Shown: piece by piece, positions 24,539 to 32,219 of the stretch
Numbering within the stretch: the stretch's first letter is position 1
How the letters are laid out: the number at the start of each line of letters is the position of its first letter
Made by a program: the position numbers and the translations under genes
The notes under the pieces: model-generated
Databases searched by the model: none
What the model was told of the DNA's origin: nothing
What the model saw: only the letters and a program-made list of their open reading frames with translations
Assembly: GCA_963774345.1 (NCBI GenBank)
Contig: CAVZFB010000049.1
Location: 62,001 to 126,000, forward strand
Source: AP-15 sp963774345
GTDB lineage: Bacteria > Pseudomonadota > Alphaproteobacteria > ATCC43930 > CGMCC-115725
DNA: 64,000 nt
Reading direction: 5' to 3'

Positions 24539-26455
24539 GCGCCCGGCGCTCTCGGCTCCGGCGTATCGCCGGTTCGACCTCAGCAAGCGGCCGAAATCGA
24601 GAGCCGATTGAGGCGATGCTAACGCGACGGCGCTGGCGTCGATGTCGGCGACTGCATCGCTGAGCGAGGTCGACACGGAGTCGGCTGCGGCGTCGGCGAT
24701 CGACAGCTGTTCCGGCTGAAGGGCCCAAAACCCAAGGATGAGCCGCGCCAGCGGTGCCCGGCGTCGCACCCGCCGCACTAGATGACGGGCACGGGCCGGA
24801 GCGCTGGTGCTGAGCAGCGACAGGCAGACGACAGCCGCGTCCTTTAGGACAATTAAAGCCTTGCCGTCAGTAAGCGCGTCGGCCGAAAACACCTGGGTGG
24901 CACAGCCTCGCAGATGCAGCAGATGGGCGAGCAATAGGGCTGCCGTCTCGTCCAACTCGTTGCGGCCCGCGATGCAAACGACCGGGCCGCCCTCCGGCCC
25001 GATCCCCTCCTGTTCCTCAGCGGGGTCCGCTTCCGGAAGAGAGTCCTCGAGCAAATTGTCGAGCATCCTCGAAAACCCCTCCTTCAGCCTCGCCCGCCGC
25101 TCGGCCGACAACGCGCCACGGTCGCTGTCGGCCTGCGCTCGCATCAGCACCGGGATCGCCACTGTGTCGAAAAACTCGGCGAGCGATGCCTCCTTGGCGA
25201 ATTCTTCGGCCTGCTCGGTCGCCTCTTCAGGGTCGTTGGCGAGCATGCGCTGATAGAAGGTTTCCTCGGGCGTGAGCGCCGGCTCGTTGCCCAGCAGGAC
25301 GTCGAGGAAGCGCAGTTGCGGCACGTGCCGGCCGAGCACGACCACGCAGGCCGTCAGCGGCGTCGACAGCAGCAATCCAACCGGGCCCCACAGCCAGGTC
25401 CAAAACACCGCCGCGACGATCACGGCGGTCGAGGACAGGCCGGTGCTGCCGCCATAGAGATGGGGTTCGACCAGATTGGCGATAATCAGCTCGACCCCAA
25501 CGAAGAGAACAGCGGTCCATGCCACCAGCCACCAGCCCGGATCGACGGCGATCGCCAGCGCCAGCGGGAAGCAGGCGGCGATGACAATGCCGAGGAACGG
25601 GATAAAGCGCAGCAGCACAACAAGAATGCCCCACAGCGCCGGGTTTGGAATCCCGATAACCGTCAGGCCGCAACCAATCAGCAGACCGGCCGCTGCGTTG
25701 ACCGCGAGCTGCATCAGCAAATACCGGCTGACACGCTGCGCCGCATCGTCCATTGCTTCGGTTGTCCGGTGCAGGTCGCCCACCCCGGCGAGGCGGAGCA
25801 GCCGATCGCGCAGGTCCTCGCGCTTCAGCAGAATTAAGATGACCAAAACGACGACCAGCCCGGCCGTCGCCAGTGGTTCGAGCAATGGCCCGACCACGCT
25901 CTGGGCGATCTCTAGCGGCGTCGGCTCGGGTTGCTGAATCTCGACCGGCAGGGGCTTGGCTGCTTCCGCGCCGCCCGCACCGACGTTCGGCGAAAGACCT
26001 GCCGACGGCGAGAGCTGTTTTTCCGAGCGGGTCAGCTCGGCGCGCAGCTGATGAAGCATCGTCGAAAAACGCTCCATCGCGCCACCACCGGCGACGCTCG
26101 GCAAGGTGCGTATCTTCGCGGCGATATTGTACCGATAATCTGGGAGCTTTGGCCCCAGCGAGGACACTTCCTGGGTAAGGATGGCGGTCAAGCCAAAGAT
26201 CGCGACAAAGGCGACGAGCGCGGTGATGGCGACCGCAGCGACCCGGCCGGCCCCGATCCCCCGTAGCCGGCGGACCGCTGGCGCCAGCAAAAAGCTCAGC
26301 AGTACCGCCAAGGCGAACGGGACGAGGATCTCCCGGGCAAAGTAAAGCACCGCGACGACCACGCCCGACACCAGGACAGTCAGCGTCCCCGACAGGCTGG
26401 GTCCGCCGGTGCTTGCAGGGGCTTCGTCGATGGTCGGCGGCGGACGCTCCGCCAT
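24533..26455 (-). CDS. AI-2E/PerM-family permease with C-terminal B12-binding-like domain
   Basis: The 640-residue protein's N-terminal ~390 residues carry about eight transmembrane helices with the family signatures GIPNPALWGILVVLLRFIPFLG and ANLVEPHLYGGSTGLSSTAVIVAAVFWTWLWGPVGLLLSTPLTACVVVLGRH. A long hydrophilic loop with a Pro/Gln-rich stretch lies at about 130-195. A soluble C-terminal part (about 400-620) contains VVCIAGRNELDETAALLLAHLLHLRGCATQVFS, which looks like a Rossmann-type cobalamin-binding-like fold without a visible DxHxxG. The family was named for AI-2 export but members also act as ion antiporters; the role here is unknown. Confidence 0.85.
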   Translation of the reverse strand: MAERPPPTIDEAPASTGGPSLSGTLTVLVSGVVVAVLYFAREILVPFALAVLLSFLLAPAVRRLRGIGAGRVAAVAITALVAFVAIFGLTAILTQEVSSLGPKLPDYRYNIAAKIRTLPSVAGGGAMERFSTMLHQLRAELTRSEKQLSPSAGLSPNVGAGGAEAAKPLPVEIQQPEPTPLEIAQSVVGPLLEPLATAGLVVVLVILILLKREDLRDRLLRLAGVGDLHRTTEAMDDAAQRVSRYLLMQLAVNAAAGLLIGCGLTVIGIPNPALWGILVVLLRFIPFLGIVIAACFPLALAIAVDPGWWLVAWTAVLFVGVELIIANLVEPHLYGGSTGLSSTAVIVAAVFWTWLWGPVGLLLSTPLTACVVVLGRHVPQLRFLDVLLGNEPALTPEETFYQRMLANDPEEATEQAEEFAKEASLAEFFDTVAIPVLMRAQADSDRGALSAERRARLKEGFSRMLDNLLEDSLPEADPAEEQEGIGPEGGPVVCIAGRNELDETAALLLAHLLHLRGCATQVFSADALTDGKALIVLKDAAVVCLSLLSTSAPARARHLVRRVRRRAPLARLILGFWALQPEQLSIADAAADSVSTSLSDAVADIDASAVALASPQSALDFGRLLRSNRRYAGAESAGRS

Positions 26456-26493
26456 CGAGTCCCCTACGCTACGGGCGCCTTCGGGTTGGCTCC

Positions 26494-26808
26494 TCAGGCG
26501 CGGTGAATTATATAGGCGATACCGTACCCGATCGCACCGGCAATCAGCAATGCGAGCATCGGTTGTTCGGCAGTGTTCCGGCTCACATACTCGCCGGCCC
26601 GCGCGCCCTGCCGGTAAGTCTCCGCCGCGGCGTCACGGACGTGTTTGCCAGTCTCAATCGCGGCCCCCTGGATTGTATTGACCGCCTCGGCGGCAGCCGA
26701 CCGCGCCTGTCCGGCCAAGTCGCTGAGCGTACCCGCTGCCCCGGTGATGCCGTTTTTCACATCGTTCGCAGCGCCGCTCACCTGATCGCTAATCCGATTT
26801 TCGTCCAT
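26494..26808 (-). CDS. DUF883/YqjD-like small membrane-anchored protein
   Basis: The 104-residue protein has an amphipathic N-terminal helical region rich in Ala (DQVSGAANDVKNGITGAAGTLSDLAGQARSAAAEAV, GKHVRDAAAETYRQGARAGEYV) and a C-terminal transmembrane helix (PMLALLIAGAIGYGIAYII). This is the layout of the YqjD/ElaB-type ribosome-associated or stress-related tail-anchored proteins. The ATG at 26808 follows AGGA. It is divergent from csbD, within a group of small stress-associated genes. Confidence 0.75.
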   Translation of the reverse strand: MDENRISDQVSGAANDVKNGITGAAGTLSDLAGQARSAAAEAVNTIQGAAIETGKHVRDAAAETYRQGARAGEYVSRNTAEQPMLALLIAGAIGYGIAYIIHRA

Positions 26809-26976
26809 AATCGTTCCTACAGCTTGCCTTTGATGACCCCATGCCATCGCGGAGTAAACGGCACGACGGCGGAAAGGCTCCGGATCGAGCTGGGGCGGTA
26901 CCATAGAATTTATTGTCGGAACGGACCGGCCGATCGACCTGTTGGCAATGCGAATTGTCATCAGAGGAAACCCGCT

Positions 26977-27162
26977 ATGGACAAGGATCGTATTGCCGGG
27001 GGCGTGAAGAAGGTCACCGGAACCGTCAAGGAGAAGGTGGGCAAGGCGCTAGGCGACGCCAAGACCGCGGCCGAAGGCAAAAGAGAAAAGGATGAAGGGC
27101 GGGTTCAAACCGCGATCGGTCACGTCAAGGACGCGGTCCGCGAGATTGCCGGCAAAAAATAG
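26977..27162 (+). CDS. CsbD-family stress protein
   Basis: The 61-residue protein is highly charged and helical: MDKDRIAGGVKKVTGTVKEK, then VGKALGD and a Lys/Glu-rich tail. The N-terminal D-R-x-x-G-x-x-K-x-x-x-G-x-x-K-E pattern is diagnostic of CsbD (PF05532), a family induced by sigma-B or other general stress responses whose molecular role is not known. The ATG at 26977 is preceded by AGAGGAAA. It is followed after 26 bp by a 26-residue membrane peptide gene. Confidence 0.88.
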   Translation: MDKDRIAGGVKKVTGTVKEKVGKALGDAKTAAEGKREKDEGRVQTAIGHVKDAVREIAGKK

Positions 27163-27188
27163 AATCAGAATATTCAGGAGTTCGTGAC

Positions 27189-27269
27189 ATGGGCAGAGGT
27201 ATTCTGCTGTGGATGCTGGGGATTCCGATCCCCGTCTTGATCCTTCTATACTTGTTTCACGTGATCTAA
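27189..27269 (+). CDS. 26-residue hydrophobic membrane peptide
   Basis: CAGGAG then ATG at 27189 opens a 26-codon frame ending in TAA. The peptide starts MGRGILLWMLGIPIP and continues as one hydrophobic helix, VLILLYLFHVI. Small proteins beginning MGRGILLWLLGIPIP are widespread in Alphaproteobacteria near CsbD-type genes, from what I recall, usually unannotated because of their size. A good ribosome binding site and tight spacing to csbD support it as real. Function unknown. Confidence 0.7.
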   Translation: MGRGILLWMLGIPIPVLILLYLFHVI

Positions 27270-27357
27270 GTTGAAAATCGGAACCAAGCAAGGGTTGGTA
27301 CGTTGCTCATCACATGCGTTCTTCGGATGAACGCATCTCACTATTGGAGGATTAAAC

Positions 27358-27834
27358 GTGTATAAGCGCAACATGACCGCTGCCATGGCAGCATTGTTCC
27401 TCGCCGCGGCGCCGCTTGCCTATGCGCAGGCCGCCCCCCAAGACGCTACCGTCGCCATGATCAGTTCCAGCGGCATTATTCAGCCCGATCAGGTTCGCGC
27501 CAGCAAGATGATCGGCAGTAGTGTCTACGACGTTCAGAACCGCGACATCGGCAAAGTCCAGGACGTGATTCTCGAGCGCGACGGCCGGGTGGCGGCAGTG
27601 GTCGTCGATGTCGGCACCTTTCTCGGAATGGGCGGCAAGGACGTCGCCGTCCACTTCGGCGACATCAAGGCTGACAACAACCGCCTGACCTTGGACATGA
27701 CGAAAGAACAACTGCAGCAGGCGCAGGCCTACCAGCTGGAAAACCCGGACACCGGCGCTGGGTCGACGACTTCGCCGGTTCATGGCGGCCAGCTAGGCTC
27801 GGGCGCTGGCTCCAATACGGCGCCACGTCAGTAG
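27358..27834 (+). CDS. PRC-barrel domain exported protein
   Basis: The 158-residue protein has a signal peptide (residues 1-25, MTAAMAALFLAAAPLAYAQA). A PRC-barrel domain follows, at about residues 45-110: RASKMIGSSVYDVQNRDIGKVQDVILERDGRVAAVVVDVGTFLGMGGKDVAVHFGDI. The C-terminal tail is Gly/Ser/Thr-rich and low in complexity. PRC-barrel proteins of this exported kind occur in stress and envelope contexts in Rhizobiales and relatives. TTGGAGG precedes the GTG start at 27358. Specific role unknown. Confidence 0.85.
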   Translation: MYKRNMTAAMAALFLAAAPLAYAQAAPQDATVAMISSSGIIQPDQVRASKMIGSSVYDVQNRDIGKVQDVILERDGRVAAVVVDVGTFLGMGGKDVAVHFGDIKADNNRLTLDMTKEQLQQAQAYQLENPDTGAGSTTSPVHGGQLGSGAGSNTAPRQ

Positions 27835-27845
27835 CACCGGCTATC

Positions 27846-27875
27846 GGCCGGGCGGGGCGGCTGCTCCGCCCGGCC
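27846..27875 (+). terminator. GC-rich hairpin after the PRC-barrel gene (putative terminator)
   Basis: GGCCGGGCGG (27846-27855) pairs perfectly with CCGCCCGGCC (27866-27875), leaving a 10-nt loop. There is no T-run after it, so efficient intrinsic termination is uncertain. Its place 12 bp after the stop fits a transcript end. Confidence 0.5.
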
Positions 27876-28000
27876 ACCTCTTGCCTGCAGGCGATTTCAC
27901 CGCCCCACCGGCAGGCCAATGGCCCGCCTCCGGACTTACCCCGCCTTCTTGCTGTCCTTTCCGCGCGTGCTATAACCGGCTGTTCGCCAGGGGAGGACGC

Positions 28001-28459
28001 GTGCCTACCGTCTTCGTGCTCAACGGCCCCAATTTGAACCTGCTCGGCGTTCGCGAGCCGTCGGTATACGGCCACGACACCTTGGCCGATATCGAAGCGC
28101 GCTGCCTCGCCCGCGCGGCCGCGCTCGATCTGCAAATCGATTTTCGCCAGACCAATCACGAAGGCCAGCTGGTCGACTGGATCCAGGAGGCGCGTGAATC
28201 GGCCGACGGCATCGTTCTGAATGCCGGCGCACTGACCCATACCTCGATCGCCGTGCTCGATGCACTCTCGGCCTGCGGCTTGCCGGTGATCGAAGTGCAT
28301 CTGTCGAACATCTTTCGCCGCGAGCGCTTCCGCCACCATTCCTATGTGAGCCTGGCGGCGCGCGGCGTGATCTGCGGCTTGGGCGCGCAGGGATATGAAT
28401 TGGCGCTCGAAGGGATCGCCGATCTGATCGAGGATGAACCGGGCGAGGCCGCTCGGTGA
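28001..28459 (+). CDS. aroQ: 3-dehydroquinate dehydratase, type II (AroQ)
   Basis: The 152-residue shikimate pathway enzyme dehydrates 3-dehydroquinate to 3-dehydroshikimate. Signatures are FVLNGPNLNLLGVREPSVYG (with the active-site Tyr/Arg loop), RQTNHEGQLVDWI, VLNAGALTHTSIAVLDAL, VIEVHLSN and GVICGLGAQGYELAL. The GTG at 28001 follows GGGGAGG and gives the family length. The TGA stop overlaps the accB GTG (gtga), so aroQ-accB-accC form one operon, a common alphaproteobacterial order. Confidence 0.95.
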   Translation: MPTVFVLNGPNLNLLGVREPSVYGHDTLADIEARCLARAAALDLQIDFRQTNHEGQLVDWIQEARESADGIVLNAGALTHTSIAVLDALSACGLPVIEVHLSNIFRRERFRHHSYVSLAARGVICGLGAQGYELALEGIADLIEDEPGEAAR

Positions 28460-28914
28460 GGTTTGGCGGCCGCAGCCCGCCGCTGTCGCCCGACCCCGAC
28501 CTGATCCGCACGCTCGCTCACCTGCTGAGCGAAACCGGTCTGACGGAAATCGAATATGCGGTCGGCGATTGCCGCATTCGCGTCGCTCGTGCTCCGGCCG
28601 TGGCGGTGCTCTCCTCGGGTTCGACCATGGCGCCCGGGGTTGCCGCACCGAGCGAAGACGCGAGCCGTCTAGCCGGTCACCCCGGTGCGGTGACCGCGCC
28701 GATGGTCGGCACCGCCTATCTGGCGCCGCAGCCCGGAGACCCGACATTTGTTCGGCTCGGCGAAACCGTTGCCGCCGGTCAGCCCTTGCTGATCATCGAA
28801 GCGATGAAGGTCATGAACGAGATTCGTGCGCCTCGGGCGGGTCGAATTGCGCAAATCATCGTCGCCGACGCCCAACCGGTCGAATATGGCGCGGTGCTGA
28901 TGCTGATCGAGTAA
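28456..28914 (+). CDS. accB: Biotin carboxyl carrier protein of acetyl-CoA carboxylase (AccB)
   Basis: The 152-residue protein ends in a biotinyl domain with IIEAMKVMNEI, where the Lys in AMKVM is biotinylated by BirA. The N-terminal ~35 residues (DLIRTLAHLLSETGLTEIEY) match the AccB dimerisation helix region, and a Pro/Ala/Ser linker joins the two. It carries carboxybiotin between AccC and the AccAD carboxyltransferase in fatty acid synthesis. Its GTG start overlaps the aroQ stop, and accC follows after 13 bp. Confidence 0.94.
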   Translation: MRFGGRSPPLSPDPDLIRTLAHLLSETGLTEIEYAVGDCRIRVARAPAVAVLSSGSTMAPGVAAPSEDASRLAGHPGAVTAPMVGTAYLAPQPGDPTFVRLGETVAAGQPLLIIEAMKVMNEIRAPRAGRIAQIIVADAQPVEYGAVLMLIE

Positions 28915-28927
28915 TCATTCTGAGGCG

Positions 28928-30268
28928 ATGTTCGAGAAGGTGCTGATCGCCAATCGCGGCGAGATCGCGCTGAGGATCCACCGCGCCTGCCGCGAGATGG
29001 GGATCAAGACGGTTGCCGTGCATTCGACCGCCGATGCGCGGGCAATGAATGTGCGGCTTGCCGACGAAAGCGTCTGCATCGGGCCGCCGGCCGCGCGCGA
29101 CAGCTACATGAACGTGGCCGCGATCCTTTCCGCGGCGGAGATCACCGGCGCCGACGCGATCCATCCCGGGCTCGGATTTCTCGCCGAGGATGCCGATTTC
29201 GCTGCAGCAGTCGAAGAGCATGGGTTCACCTTCATCGGCCCCGCGCCCGAACACATCCGGCTGATGGGCGACAAGGTGGCGGCAAAGACGGCGGCGGCGC
29301 GGCTCGGCATCCCGACGGTGCCGGGTTCCGCGGCCGTGCGCGATCCGGCTGCGGCCGCGGCCGCAGCCGACGAGATCGGCTATCCGGTGCTGATCAAAGC
29401 TGCGGCGGGCGGCGGCGGACGTGGCATGAAAATCGCCCGCGACCGCGCCGAATTATTACGCATGCTGCCGGCGGCGCAGCATGAGGCGGTGTTGTTTTTT
29501 GGTCGGGGCGAGGTCTATCTCGAACGCTGGCTCGAGCGGCCGCGACACATCGAGATCCAAATTCTCGGTGATGGCCAGGGCGGGGTCGTCCACCTCGGCG
29601 AGCGCGACTGCTCCCTGCAGCGGACGCATCAGAAGGTGCTTGAGGAAACCCCGTCCCCGGCGCTCAACCCGAGCGAGCGCGACCGGCTCGGCGCGCTCGC
29701 CGTCGCCGCGTTGCGCAACATCGGCTACCGCAGCGTCGGCACCCTCGAATTCCTGTGCCAGGACGGCGAATTCTTCTTTATCGAGATGAACACCCGGCTG
29801 CAGGTCGAGCATCCGATCAGCGAGATGGTCAGCGGCATCGACATCGTGCGCGAGCAGCTGCGCATCGCCGCCGGCGCCCCACTCGGCTATCGTCAGGCTG
29901 AAATCCGCCTCTCCGGTCATGCGATCGAGTGCCGCATCAACGCCGAAAACCCCGAAACCTTTCGTCCATCGCCGGGCCGAGTGACCGATTATCACGCCCC
30001 GGGCGGGCTCGGCGTGCGCGTCGACAGCGCGCTCTACCAGGGCTACGAGGTGCCGCCCTACTACGACAGCTTGATCTCCAAGCTGATCATCCATGGCAAG
30101 ACCCGCAACGAATGTTTGATGCGGTTGCGCCGGGCGCTCGAGGAATACGTGATCGGCGGCATCGAGACAACGATCCCGCTGCATCAGCGCCTGGTCGACG
30201 CCGCCGATTTCATCAACGGCGACTACGACATCCACTGGCTCGAGCGCTTTCTCGGGCGGGCACCATGA
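28928..30268 (+). CDS. accC: Biotin carboxylase subunit of acetyl-CoA carboxylase (AccC)
   Basis: The 446-residue enzyme shows VLIANRGEIALRIHRACREMGI at the start, HPGLGFLAEDADFA, the ATP-grasp glycine loop KAAAGGGGRGMKIARD, ERDCSLQRTHQKVLEE, and FIEMNTRLQVEHPISE with the catalytic Glu/Asn/Arg residues. It carboxylates biotin on AccB using ATP and bicarbonate, the first committed step of fatty acid synthesis. The length agrees with E. coli AccC (449). It is the last complete gene of the aroQ-accBC operon, with the frameshifted aat following. Confidence 0.96.
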   Translation: MFEKVLIANRGEIALRIHRACREMGIKTVAVHSTADARAMNVRLADESVCIGPPAARDSYMNVAAILSAAEITGADAIHPGLGFLAEDADFAAAVEEHGFTFIGPAPEHIRLMGDKVAAKTAAARLGIPTVPGSAAVRDPAAAAAAADEIGYPVLIKAAAGGGGRGMKIARDRAELLRMLPAAQHEAVLFFGRGEVYLERWLERPRHIEIQILGDGQGGVVHLGERDCSLQRTHQKVLEETPSPALNPSERDRLGALAVAALRNIGYRSVGTLEFLCQDGEFFFIEMNTRLQVEHPISEMVSGIDIVREQLRIAAGAPLGYRQAEIRLSGHAIECRINAENPETFRPSPGRVTDYHAPGGLGVRVDSALYQGYEVPPYYDSLISKLIIHGKTRNECLMRLRRALEEYVIGGIETTIPLHQRLVDAADFINGDYDIHWLERFLGRAP

Positions 30269-30281
30269 ACCGAGCCGCATC

Positions 30282-30876
30282 GTGATCCAGCTGACGCCCG
30301 AGATCCTGCTCGCCGCCTATGCCGCCGGCGTCTTTCCGATGGCCGAACTCGGCCGACGATCCCGAGCTGTTCTGGGTCGATCCGCACCATCGCGGCATCC
30401 TTCCGCTCGATGCTTTTGATGTCTCGCACCGGCTACGCCGTTTGCTGCGGCAAGGCCGGTTCGAGATCAGCTGCGACAGCGCCTTCGCCGCCGTCATCCG
30501 CAGCTGCGCCGAAGCGAGCGAGAAGCGTCCGAACACCTGGATCAACGACGAGATCGTGCGGCTCTACCAGGCCCTCTTCGCGCGCGGGGCGGCGCACAGC
30601 GTCGAATGCCGGCGCGGCGGCGCTCTGGTGGGCGGACTGTACGGGGTCTCGATCGGCGCGGCTTTCTTCGGCGAAAGCATGTTCAGTCGCGAGACCGACG
30701 CGAGCAAAGTCGCCCTGGTGCATCTGGTCGCCCGGCTGCGTCTCGGCGGCTACCGCTTGCTCGACACCCAGTTCCTGACCCCGCATCTGGCGCGGTTCGG
30801 CGGAATTGAGATCTCGCGCGCCCGCTACCACCGGCTGCTGGCTGCGGCGCTTGCCTACCGCGCCTCCTTTCCGGTG
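30282..30876 (+). pseudogene. aat: Leucyl/phenylalanyl-tRNA-protein transferase with one frameshift
   Basis: The N-terminus, from GTG at 30282, encodes IQLTPEILLAAYAAGVFPMAE. An extra C near 30348 moves the rest, ADDPELFWVDPHHRGILPLDAF through TWINDEIVRLYQALFARG, FGESMFSRETDASKVALVHLVARL and LDTQFLTPHLARFGG, into another frame. All main Aat motifs are present once the frame is corrected. Aat adds Leu or Phe to N-terminal Arg/Lys of proteins for degradation by ClpAP. The corrected frame has no stop near the expected end (~30876) and runs on antisense to the DUF2155 gene until 31287. A single inserted base in an otherwise intact gene suggests either a recent mutation or a sequence error. Confidence 0.78.
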
Positions 30877-31275
30877 TCACTCCCCGAAGACTTCGGGCGG
30901 GGACCCTTTGGCTCCCTTGCAGTCGAGCAAGATCACGTCGTAGACCGGGTTCTCGAGCGACGACAGCGCCGGGCTCTGGGCGAACATCCATCCGCTGAAT
31001 CGCCGAATGTTCTCTTCACCCGGACGGACTTCGTCGATCTGCAGAAACGCCGCGCTTTCCGGCTGATCCTCGGGCGAGTTTTTCTCGCAGTCGCGCACCG
31101 TGATCGCCAAGCCGCCAAAAGTCACCGTCTTGCCGACCGGCGCCTCGATCTCCGAGACGCGGGCGGTGATCTTGTCGAGCCCCTGCAATACCGCGGTCGG
31201 CTCGGAAATCATCTCCGAGGCCGCGACCGCGGCAATGGTGAGCGCCAACACCGTCGGGGCAGCCGCAGCCAGCAC
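30877..31275 (-). CDS. DUF2155 exported protein
   Basis: The ~132-residue protein matches DUF2155: AVLQGLDKITARVSEIEAPVGKTVTFGGLAITVRDCEKNSPEDQPESAAFLQI and FSGWMFAQSPALSSLENPVYDVILLDCK. It is a conserved alphaproteobacterial periplasmic protein, usually found next to aat as here, of unknown function. The first codon taken is GTG at 31275. The frame continues upstream with LKLRNFLFLAGG, which would complete a better signal peptide, from a CTG at 31306 behind GGAGG; a non-canonical start there is possible. It is codirectional with, and closely downstream of, the CitE-like gene. Confidence 0.8.
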   Translation of the reverse strand: MLAAAAPTVLALTIAAVAASEMISEPTAVLQGLDKITARVSEIEAPVGKTVTFGGLAITVRDCEKNSPEDQPESAAFLQIDEVRPGEENIRRFSGWMFAQSPALSSLENPVYDVILLDCKGAKGSPPEVFGE

Positions 31276-31307
31276 TCCCCCGGCTAGGAAGAGGAAATTA
31301 CGCAGCT

Positions 31308-32219
31308 TCAGCCTCCTGCGAGACTTCGCATTCGCGCCTCGCGAGCGGCGATGGCGGCTTCGCGCTCGACCAACAGTCGGGCCCGCTCGACCACCGGCAC
31401 GTCGATCATCCTGCCGTCGACAGTGACCGCGCCCACCCCTTCGGCCAGCGCCTTGTCGTAGGCGGCAAGCACCCGGCGTGCGTGATCGACCTCCGCGGCG
31501 CTCGGGCGGAACTCCTCGTTCAAGATCGGCACCTGACTCGGATGGATCACCGAGGCGCCGATGAAGCCGAAACGACGCGAGCGGCGGATCGTCTGTCGGA
31601 AACCGTCGAGATCGTGGAACTCGGCGATTGAGCCGATAAAGCCCAACGGCATGATACCGGCGGCGCGGGCGGCGAACACCGCCATCTGTTTCGGCATCGA
31701 CAGCGCTTCGGCCTCGGGCAAAATGCCGGCCCAGGTGGCGAAATCCTCGGCGCCGAGCGTGAGGGCGCAGAGCCGCGGATGGGCACGGGCAATCTCGGCG
31801 AGATGAAAGAATGCCACGGCGGTCTCGACCATTGCGATCAGCCGTGTCGTACCCACCGCCATGCCGCGCTCGGCCTCGACCTCGTCGACGATCTCGGCAA
31901 GCAGCCGGACATGCTCGGCACTGTCGACCTTGGGCAGCGCGAGCGCCAAGACTCCAGGCCCGACAGCCGCCTCGATGTCACGCACCGCCATGCGCAACGG
32001 CCGGTTGATGCGTACGACGACATCGGCTCCGCCGCGCGACACGATCGCCGCCGCCTCCGGCACCAGCCCCCTCGCCCGCTCCTTTTCCGAAGCCGCGACA
32101 CTGTCCTCCAGATCGAGGATGATCGCGTCGGCGCCGCGACGCGCCGCCCCGTCGACAAAGCGGCGTTGCGTCACCGGCACGAACAGCAGCGAGCGCCAAA
32201 CCGGCAACGCGTCAGTCAC
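31308..32219 (-). CDS. HpcH/HpaI-family aldolase / CitE-like lyase
   Basis: The 303-residue TIM-barrel lyase shows SLLFVPVTQRRFVDGAARRGADAIILDLEDSVA (N-terminal strand with the Asp-Glu metal pocket), ALPKVDSAEH, LIAMVETAVAFFHL, LTLGAEDFATW and FIGASVIHPSQVPILNEEF. This is the CitE/MCL (malyl-, citramalyl-CoA lyase) branch. It overlaps the CoA-transferase gene by 4 bp, and that pairing points to activation of a hydroxydicarboxylate such as citramalate or malate to its CoA ester and then cleavage. The precise substrate is inference. Confidence 0.85.
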   Translation of the reverse strand: MTDALPVWRSLLFVPVTQRRFVDGAARRGADAIILDLEDSVAASEKERARGLVPEAAAIVSRGGADVVVRINRPLRMAVRDIEAAVGPGVLALALPKVDSAEHVRLLAEIVDEVEAERGMAVGTTRLIAMVETAVAFFHLAEIARAHPRLCALTLGAEDFATWAGILPEAEALSMPKQMAVFAARAAGIMPLGFIGSIAEFHDLDGFRQTIRRSRRFGFIGASVIHPSQVPILNEEFRPSAAEVDHARRVLAAYDKALAEGVGAVTVDGRMIDVPVVERARLLVEREAAIAAREARMRSLAGG

